Of a stretch of 64,000 nucleotides of DNA, positions 46,180-52,517 are shown piece after piece. The translations under genes and the position numbers were made by a program. Source of the DNA: CAWATZ01 sp963784995 (GTDB lineage: Bacteria; Planctomycetota; Planctomycetia; Gemmatales; Gemmataceae); NCBI GenBank assembly GCA_963784995.1, contig CAWATZ010000006.1, positions 124,001-188,000 of the forward strand, written 5' to 3'. The notes below the pieces were generated by a model. That model was not told where the DNA came from. It worked only from the letters and a program-made list of their open reading frames with translations, and did not search any database. Numbering within the stretch: position 1 is the stretch's first letter; each line of letters begins with the position of its first letter.

Positions 46180-46376
46180 TTGCAACGTTTTCAACAACGG
46201 ACGGAGTTCGCCGTCGCGACCTGGGAGGTGTTCCAGCGTTTGGTTGTCGAGGGCAATCGACCGCCGAGGTCGCCGCCGGCCTGGGAATGACGGCCAACGC
46301 GGTCGTGATCGCCAAGTCGCGTGTCCTGGCGCGTCTTCCCCGGCTGGCTCAGACGGCGTCCATCAGCTCTTTCTGA
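46180..46376 (+). pseudogene. Remnant of an ECF sigma factor (region 4 only)
   Basis: In two frames this reads FAVATWEVFQRLVVEGN and then TAEVAAGLGMTANAVVIAKS followed by RVLARL…LAQTASISSF and a stop. That is the C-terminal helix-turn-helix (region 4) of planctomycete ECF sigma factors. Regions 2 and the start are absent, and at least one base change breaks the frame at about 46262. The 200 bases before it contain T-rich tracts and a weak GGCCGGCTCG/CGAACCGGCC hairpin (46047-46110), but no gene. It is either a decayed gene or a fragment left by recombination. Confidence 0.7.
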
Positions 46377-46581
46377 CCGACCAATCCGTCCGCGAGTTGC
46401 TCCGTCTTCTCGATCACTCGCTGGCCATTCGGGTCAAGCAACTGCCAGACGCGGCGGCAGCATGCCGCTGCGAACTACCGGAGTTTCCGATCGTTGCCCT
46501 CGCTGCTGTCTCGGATAAAGTTCAGCATCTCTTGCGGGTCGGTGCAGGCAAACCATTACTCCTCGGTCATTGGCATGCTCC

Positions 46582-47427
46582 TCACTTCCTGCCCGTCAAC
46601 AAATCCACCACCCAGCAGCCTCGTACGTGCGGCGTTGCTCCTCGGCAATGGGTCAGAATCTCGGTGTCCGTGCAACCGGCGTCCTCCAAAGCGTCGGCCA
46701 GCACAGGCAACCGGTCGAAGGCCCGGTCATCGTAGATGGCCTGGGCCAGCTTCTGAATCTTACCGCCCTGCCACCAGAGCCAGTCGGAGTTAATCTTCTT
46801 GCTTCCTGGCTTCTCGCCAAAGATGTCGAGCAACAACTTCCATTGAGCGGCCCGTTCGGCACGCCGGGCCACGAGATGGGGGTGGCCCGGGTCCACGTCA
46901 GAGTGGCCGTGGGCACTTGCATAATACGCCTCATTGTCGGAGGCGACGGAAGTGGCGGCAACACGGACGGCCCGTTCAGCGGCAACGGGAAGAACCGAGG
47001 CCGCACAGTCCGCAGCAGCGGCAGCATCGCCTCCGATCTTGACTGCGGCATCGTCGTAGGCTGCCGGGTTTTCACCAGGGAAGGGGCCACTGCTGGCAAT
47101 TTCATCGAAATGGTTGAAGATAGCGTGGGCTGCCCTGACAGCTTCCCGGCGTTCGTTGTCTATCGCCAACCCATCGGCAAACTGCTCCGCCACCTCGACG
47201 GCGTGCCGGGACACCCGCCAGACATCGCCCACCACCCGCCCCGATAGTGGCCTCAACAAGCTCGCCATCCGGGAAACCCTCCGGCGCTGCTCGTCGGTGA
47301 GAAGATCATACGCACGGCGGCAGCAGGCGCACAGAAACAGTTGTAGTTTGCGGCCCTGCCCTTTGGCCAGCAGGAACGCATTCTGCTGAACGACATCCTT
47401 ACAGTCCAACCATTCGGCCTCAGTCAT
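46582..47427 (-). CDS. Tandem paralogue 1 of an unnamed family (CxCCR motif)
   Basis: 281 residues from the ATG at 47427 (MTEAEWLDCKDVVQQNAFLL); longer upstream frames are shadows. I recognise the pattern as a family repeated in Gemmata-type genomes but cannot give it a name or function. It has RKLQLFLCACCRRAYDLL at the N-terminus, a variable Ala-rich helical middle (ERREAVRAAHAIFNHFDE) and a conserved C-terminus AIYDDRAFDRLPVLADALED with HCRG…HVRGCWVVDLLTGRK. The Cys cluster and His/Cys C-terminus could bind a metal. The following gene at 47432-48133 is a paralogue only 4 bp away, so they form a tandem duplicated operon. Confidence 0.7.
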   Translation of the reverse strand: MTEAEWLDCKDVVQQNAFLLAKGQGRKLQLFLCACCRRAYDLLTDEQRRRVSRMASLLRPLSGRVVGDVWRVSRHAVEVAEQFADGLAIDNERREAVRAAHAIFNHFDEIASSGPFPGENPAAYDDAAVKIGGDAAAAADCAASVLPVAAERAVRVAATSVASDNEAYYASAHGHSDVDPGHPHLVARRAERAAQWKLLLDIFGEKPGSKKINSDWLWWQGGKIQKLAQAIYDDRAFDRLPVLADALEDAGCTDTEILTHCRGATPHVRGCWVVDLLTGRK

Positions 47428-47431
47428 GGTG

Positions 47432-48133
47432 TCACTCCTTTGCCAGCAGAAGGTCCACGGCCCAGCAACCCCTTGCGTGGTCCCCCAACCGGCGGCAATG
47501 GGCCAGGATGTCTGGATCGTGACACCCAGCTTCTTCGAGGGCATCGGCCAGGACCGGCAGGCGCTCGAAGTTCCGGCCATCGTAGATTGTCCGGGCCAGT
47601 TCGATCACGCCAGGAGTCAGCCAGCCAGAATCGACAGAAACAGACCGGAAGGGGTTGCCAAAAAGATCGCGGATCAAGTCTGCCTGGCGTCGGTTTTCCT
47701 TTGAGAAGGCTTCGTGCCAAGCATCTTCGCCCCAAGGGTCATTCTCGTTGGTGTTATTCGCCATCGCCAGGTTCGCCGGACCGGAAGCAGCATCATGCGA
47801 AATCCATGGAACGTCACCTGCCAAATCGTCTGCGAGTGTTGCTGCCGCCGCCTGTGCTGCGACGGCTTGGGCTGTTGAGTCTCGCGGGATAGAAGCGGAG
47901 GCCGCTACCGCAGCGAGAGAAGCTGCTCGACGTTCAGCTTCTGGAAGCGTCGCGTCCGCAAACTGCTCCGCAGTCTCCACGGCCTTTCGGCTCCCCTCCT
48001 CAGACAGAAGATGCCAGACCAAACGGCAGCAGCCACAGGCGAACAGTCGCAACTTGCGGTCGCTCGCCTTGTGTCGGAGAAACTCCAGCATTAGCTTCGG
48101 GTCGGTGCAGGTGTTCCAGTCAGCCTCAGTCAT
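47432..48133 (-). CDS. Tandem paralogue 2 of the same unnamed family
   Basis: 233 residues from the ATG at 48133 (MTEADWNTCTDPKLMLEFLR). The landmarks of the neighbouring copy repeat: RKLRLFACGCCRLVWHLL, an Ala-rich helical middle, RDLFGNPFRSVSVDSGWLTP, and the C-terminal block TIYDGRNFERLPVLADALEE with HCRRLGDHARGCWAVDLLL. It is shorter in the middle than paralogue 1. The two are likely a recent duplication, although they have diverged substantially. No signal peptide or membrane segment is present. Function unknown. Confidence 0.72.
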   Translation of the reverse strand: MTEADWNTCTDPKLMLEFLRHKASDRKLRLFACGCCRLVWHLLSEEGSRKAVETAEQFADATLPEAERRAASLAAVAASASIPRDSTAQAVAAQAAAATLADDLAGDVPWISHDAASGPANLAMANNTNENDPWGEDAWHEAFSKENRRQADLIRDLFGNPFRSVSVDSGWLTPGVIELARTIYDGRNFERLPVLADALEEAGCHDPDILAHCRRLGDHARGCWAVDLLLAKE

Positions 48134-48422
48134 GGCATCTCCCTTCATCCTGTCAGCCGGTCCCGAATACCCTGGCAGGTGGCTGGCAGAGAGGAAAATG
48201 ACGCCCTGTGGCATTCCTCCGTCAGCGACAGGCTCCTTCGGGCCTCTGAGCCAACCTTGAAGGAAATGGCAGGTTGGCTGGCAGGCTGCCGGACCTGCAG
48301 CCAAGAAACCGCCCAGCTCTTGTCGAGGTGGTTCCCGAAGAATACGCTACTTCCTCAACGCGGAATCCCGCAACCCGCAGGATGCCCTCCCATTACCCCT
48401 TTCCCGAAGGAGCGCGAAACCC

Positions 48423-49706
48423 GTGATTGCACTCAAGCCGAAACTCGCCCCCGCATTCCTGCTGGCGGCCAGCCTGACCGGCGCCGGCGTCCTCGGTCAG
48501 CGGCCGGCCGCCGAGGACAAACCGACTCCCGAAGCCCTGGCGACCCGGGTCGATCGCTGCGTGCAAGCCTGGCAGCCGACCAGGGAAGAGCGGCGTCTGG
48601 ACCTGATCGGCTGGGCCAGCGACCTGCGCCAGGCCCTGAAGCTGGCCAAAGAACACAACCGGCCCATCTTCCTGTTCACCTACAGCGGCTCGGCGAGCCG
48701 CGAACACGCCATGGCGCTGCAGCGCTGCTGAGGCGGCGCGGCGGCCATGAGAGCGAGTTCGCTCTCCAGCTCCAGGGTCATCGACCTGCTCAACCAGTAT
48801 TTCGTCCCCGTCCACGTCGATGGCGTCTACTACCAGAACAACGCAACCGTGCCGGCCGAGGAGAAGGCCGCGTATCAGCACGTCTTTCAGGAACTGCAGC
48901 AGCTCAATCAGAAAAACAAAGCCGCGGGCAAGCCCCTGCTCTCGGTCGGCTCGGTGCATGCCTACGTCCTGGCCCCGGACGGCAAGCCGCTGGCTTCGCT
49001 CACCGTCAGCGAGGCCAAGCCGGAGCGCGTCGCGACCATGCTGGAGCAAACCATTCAGACGCTGAAGGTGGCCAAAGGGAAGCCGGTGGTCAAGCCGGGC
49101 CCGCAATCGGGCGCTCCCAGGGTCGGGGCCGATTCCCTGCTCCTGCATCTGACCGCCCGCTATCTGGTGCCGAAAAACCAGCCCGGCGCCCGCAAGGACG
49201 TCGAGGACGACCTCGTGCCCCTCCTAGCCGAGCTGGGCAGCGAAAACTCGGGCCAGTGGAGTGCCTTGCCCTCGGAGGACTGGATCGAGCTGAAGAAAGA
49301 GGAGTGGCTGAAACTGCTGCCGACCGGCAAGGTCGGCGTCGGCAGCTCCTGGGAGCCGGACCGGGAAGTGGTTGGTGCGCTCTTGACGCGCTTTTATCCG
49401 ACCACCGAGAACAACGATCTCTCGACCAACCGGATTGACCAGCAGTCCCTCAAGGCCACCGTGGTCTCGGTCAAGGACGGCAAAATGCGAGCCCGCCTGG
49501 AGGGCCGCCTGACGATGAAACACACGTTCTATCCGCGCCGGGAAGACAAGAACATCGTGTCAGCGACCCTTGTGGGCTACGTCGAGTTTGAGCTGGGCAA
49601 GCAGCGGATTCACGCGCTCAGGCTGGTGACGGACAGGGCCACCTATGGGGGTGAGTCGCGACATTTCGGCGTGGCGGTGCGGTCGCTGCCGGGGGGCTCG
49701 GAGTAG
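48423..49706 (+). CDS. Thioredoxin-like protein with in-frame TGA, candidate selenoprotein
   Basis: One reading frame runs from GTG 48423 to TAG 49706 with a single TGA at 48729-48731. The N-terminus has a secretion signal (LAPAFLLAASLTGAGVLG). A thioredoxin-like segment follows, ALKLAKEHNRPIFLFTYSGS…MALQRC, then TGA, then GGAAAMRASSLSSSRVIDLL and NQYFVPVHVDG. The fold continues uninterrupted across the stop in the same frame, unlike every other break in the window, which shifts frame. Reading UGA as selenocysteine gives a Cys-Sec pair (C102-U103) at a plausible redox site. A hairpin with a G-starting loop lies ~24 nt downstream. The C-terminal part is a large non-redox domain. The alternatives are a nonsense change or a sequencing substitution. 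It converges on an esterase. Confidence 0.6.
48749..48766 (+). promoter_or_regulatory. Candidate bacterial SECIS hairpin
   Basis: GAGAGC and GCTCTC form a perfect 6-bp stem around a GAGTTC loop. The loop starts 24 nt after the TGA, within the spacing known for bacterial SECIS elements, and contains G and GU near its 5' side. Stem length is modest, so this is suggestive only. Confidence 0.35.
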
Positions 49707-50807
49707 AGGCTGTAACCGAAAGGCGAGCGGCACGGCGTCAGCCCGCGCGGTGAAGGGAGCCGGAGTTTGTGCGGCGCGGCAATGCAACCATCCGCTGCCG
49801 CTCCGCCTTTCGGTTCGGGGAGCGGGCTGGGAGGGGTGCACCGGCCACTTTTCAGCTTGCAACCGCTGTTTGATGAACATCAGGGCCTTCTGCTTCGCCT
49901 CCATGGCCAGCTTGCCGTTGCCCAGACCGTGGCCGGCCCCTTCCACGGTCACCAGCTCGTGGGCCACCTTGTGTTTGGTCAGCTCCTTGTCCATCGCGGC
50001 GGATAGCTCGTAGGGAACGTCGGTGTCCTTGGTGCCGTGGATCAGCATGGTCGGCGGATACTCGGCGGTGACGTTACGGACGGGGCAATACGGGTCGAGC
50101 TTGGCCCGGTCGCGCTCGGGATCGAAGCCGGTGACCTCGCGCGTCCACAGGCCGTTTTGCCGCAAGTACAGATAGAACCGCCCTCTCTGATTCTTGCCCG
50201 TGGTCCCGGTAATCACCTTGTCGCCAACGGCTTTGTTCGCTTCCTCCTTGCTGACCAGCGGCTGCTTGCGGTAATGCTCGGACGGCGTGGTGTACCACGC
50301 GCCGTCCAGGTCGCCGTAGCCGTAGTAGGCAACCAGGGCTCTGGGACGCGGCTTGACACAAATGCCGGTCATCAGGGTCAGGTAGCCGCCCGCGGAGCCG
50401 CCGGCGACCACGATCCGGTCGGGGTCAATGCGCAGCAGCTTCGGTCCCTGCTCACGCAGCCAGCGGAAGGCGTCCTGCACGTCCTCGATGATGGCCGGCA
50501 GCTTCACCTCCGGAGCCAGGCGGTAATCGAGGGAAACCAGTGCGTAGCCCTCGGTCCGGCACAGGGCGAGCAGATCGCCCGGAACAGAGGTGCGGCTGCC
50601 CAGGATCAGGGCGCCGCCGTGAATCCAGACCACGACCGGACGCACCTTGTCGTCCTCGGCGCGGTAGACGTCGGCCTCGATCTTGGTTTCACCAACGGTC
50701 TTGTAAACGTGGGTCTTCTTGCTGAAGGCCGGTTCGGCGGCGGCCAGTGCCGGGAGCAGACCAGCGAGCACGGTCAGGGACAGGCAGCTCCACGCAATCG
50801 TTTTCAT
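49560..50807 (-). CDS. Secreted HSL-type alpha/beta hydrolase (acetyl esterase) with palindrome-extended C-terminus
   Basis: The ATG at 50807 gives a signal peptide (MKTIAWSCLSLTVLAGLLPA, cleaved after AAA). The oxyanion motif is VVVWIHGGALILG, the nucleophile VVAGGSAGGYLTLM, the acid GTKDTDVP and the His VEGAGHGLGNG. This is the hormone-sensitive-lipase-like esterase family; it probably deacylates sugars or small esters outside the cytoplasm. The typical fold should end near MFIKQRLQAEK. The frame then runs on through an inverted repeat (49714-49815) and 147 bp antisense to the thioredoxin-like gene. The last ~80 residues are therefore almost certainly acquired read-through sequence. Confidence 0.8.
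   Translation of the reverse strand: MKTIAWSCLSLTVLAGLLPALAAAEPAFSKKTHVYKTVGETKIEADVYRAEDDKVRPVVVWIHGGALILGSRTSVPGDLLALCRTEGYALVSLDYRLAPEVKLPAIIEDVQDAFRWLREQGPKLLRIDPDRIVVAGGSAGGYLTLMTGICVKPRPRALVAYYGYGDLDGAWYTTPSEHYRKQPLVSKEEANKAVGDKVITGTTGKNQRGRFYLYLRQNGLWTREVTGFDPERDRAKLDPYCPVRNVTAEYPPTMLIHGTKDTDVPYELSAAMDKELTKHKVAHELVTVEGAGHGLGNGKLAMEAKQKALMFIKQRLQAEKWPVHPSQPAPRTERRSGSGWLHCRAAQTPAPFTARADAVPLAFRLQPLLRAPRQRPHRHAEMSRLTPIGGPVRHQPERVNPLLAQLKLDVAHKGR
49714..49815. repeat. Inverted repeat P15 between convergent genes
   Basis: AACCGAAAGGCGAGCGGCA (49714-49732) is mirrored, with one extra base, by 49796-49815. The loop is 63 nt. It sits 8 nt after the thioredoxin-like stop and inside the frame of the opposing esterase. 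Confidence 0.85.
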
Positions 50808-51003
50808 GGCGGGGTTCCTCCAGTGGGTTTCGGGGATTGTATGCCGGCAGCGACCCCAGGGCGAGTCGGCGGCGGGCCGGTCCCTCTTGCTCGCGGGCCC
50901 GCTCCCTGGTAGGGTATCCGGCAGTGGGCTGCCGATCCCGCCGTGACGTTCACGGCGCCCCGGTGAGCCACCCCAAACCGGCCCTGTGGGCCAACCCATC
51001 CGA

Positions 51004-52497
51004 ATGCCGTTTCACGACGAAGGCTTCTTTCACGCCCTGCAACAAGACCCCGCCGACGACGCCCTGCGACTGGTGTACGCCGACTTCCTGGAGGACCGCG
51101 GCGACGACGAATCGCTTGCGCGCTCCGAATTGATCCGCGTGCAGGTCGAGCTGGCGGCCCTCGCGGACCGTCCCCAGCAAGCGGCCGAGCGCATCGCGGA
51201 ACTGACCGCCCGCCAGGACGAGCTGCTCGCCCGCTGGCAGCGCACCTGGCTCGGCGACTGGGCGAACGTGCTGGACGGCTGGGCGTTCCGACGAGGTATG
51301 GTCGAGGCAGTACTCGCCGACGCCTCGGTCTTTCTCAACCACGCGTCCGACTGGTTCGCCGAGTGGCCGACGCTGACGGTGGCAAAGCTGACCGGGGCTG
51401 GCGATCGCGTGCCCGCGCTGGCCGCCTCGCCCTGGCTGGCCCACCTGCGCGGGCTGGACCTCAGCAACAATGGCATCGACTCCGCCGCCCTGGCGTACCT
51501 GACCGCATCCCGGTTCACTTCCCTGCTGCAAGCGCTGGACCTGAGTGACAACCCGATTGGACCGACGGGTGCGGGGTTGCTCGCGACCATGCGGTCGGCT
51601 GACGAGTTGAGCGAATTGCATCTGGCGCGGTGCGGGCTGTCGCACGAGGGTCTGGTGGCACTGCTTGGCAGCCGGCCCGGCAGCGGCGTGCGCTGGCGGC
51701 GACTGGACCTGTCCGGAAACAGCCTGTACCGTCTCGCCCTGGTCCGGCTGGTCAATTCCCCTCTGATGCGAAACCTCGAAGCGCTGGACCTGTCCGGCAA
51801 TCCGCTCGGCGACCACGGCGCCTCGGTGCTGGCCGATTCGCCGAACTCCGCGGGGCTGGTCGATCTGGGATTGTGCAAGACCGGCACCGGGGACGCGGAA
51901 GTGTCCGCGCTGGCCACCTCCCGGCACCTGACCAGCCTGCGCAGCCTGGATTTGCGGGGACACCACTGTGTCTGGCGGATGGACCGCCAGGGCCGGGATC
52001 GGGGCGGCATCGGCGAACTCGCCCGCTCGCCGCTCCTGGGCCAGCTGCGAAGGCTGCTCCTGGCGCGCAGCGGCACGAGCAATGGCTGGACTGCCCAGAT
52101 GCTGAGTCTCGTCCGACCACCCCGCCAGCTGGAGTTCGCTCAGGATTGGTGGATGGTCAACCAGCTGCGGGAGTCGCGCTATTTGATGCCCTCGCAGCTG
52201 CTTGAGTGCGACCTGGAGCAACTGTGGTGGCTGGGCGACACCCACAACCGGGAACGGCTGCCGAGCCAGTTCCTGGAGTCCGTGGAGCAGTTTCCGGAGT
52301 TGCTGGATCAGATGGACAGGTGCCAGGCCATGGTGCTGCGGATGCGCTGCGGTCTGCAAGAGGAACCCAGGACCCTCAAGGAGATCGGCGAACACATGGG
52401 CCTGACCCGCGAGCGTGTCCGCCAGATCGAGAGCGAGGCCATCGGCACGTTCCGCAAGCTCGTGCAAAGCTTGCCGTCCGAGGCATGGTATCCTTGA
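51004..52497 (+). CDS. TIGR02996 / leucine-rich-repeat protein fused to sigma-70 region 4
   Basis: 497 residues, intact; a GTG at 50986 would add six residues. The N-terminus (FFHALQQDPADDALRLVYAD…ARSELIRVQVEL) is the TIGR02996 repeat-companion domain of planctomycetes. RNI-type leucine-rich repeats follow (LRGLDLSNNGIDSAALAYL, LQALDLSDNPIGPTGAGLL, LDLSGNPLGDHGASVL). The C-terminus, residues 442-490, reads AMVLRMRCGLQEEPRTLKEI and GEHMGLTRERVRQIESEAIG. This is a textbook sigma-70 region 4.2 helix-turn-helix as in RpoD. Regions 1-3 of sigma are absent, so the protein should bind -35-like DNA or the RNA polymerase flap without forming an initiation sigma. It is divergent from the esterase. I know no characterised homologue. 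Confidence 0.82.
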   Translation: MPFHDEGFFHALQQDPADDALRLVYADFLEDRGDDESLARSELIRVQVELAALADRPQQAAERIAELTARQDELLARWQRTWLGDWANVLDGWAFRRGMVEAVLADASVFLNHASDWFAEWPTLTVAKLTGAGDRVPALAASPWLAHLRGLDLSNNGIDSAALAYLTASRFTSLLQALDLSDNPIGPTGAGLLATMRSADELSELHLARCGLSHEGLVALLGSRPGSGVRWRRLDLSGNSLYRLALVRLVNSPLMRNLEALDLSGNPLGDHGASVLADSPNSAGLVDLGLCKTGTGDAEVSALATSRHLTSLRSLDLRGHHCVWRMDRQGRDRGGIGELARSPLLGQLRRLLLARSGTSNGWTAQMLSLVRPPRQLEFAQDWWMVNQLRESRYLMPSQLLECDLEQLWWLGDTHNRERLPSQFLESVEQFPELLDQMDRCQAMVLRMRCGLQEEPRTLKEIGEHMGLTRERVRQIESEAIGTFRKLVQSLPSEAWYP

Positions 52498-52517
52498 CCG
52501 CTTGCTTCCGCTTTGTC

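Noticed and set aside
46582..48133. The tandem Cys-cluster genes as TIGR02996 proteins
   Set aside because: The start MTEA(E/D)W and CxCCR block do not match the DDxxRLVYADWLE pattern that the LRR-sigma gene does show.
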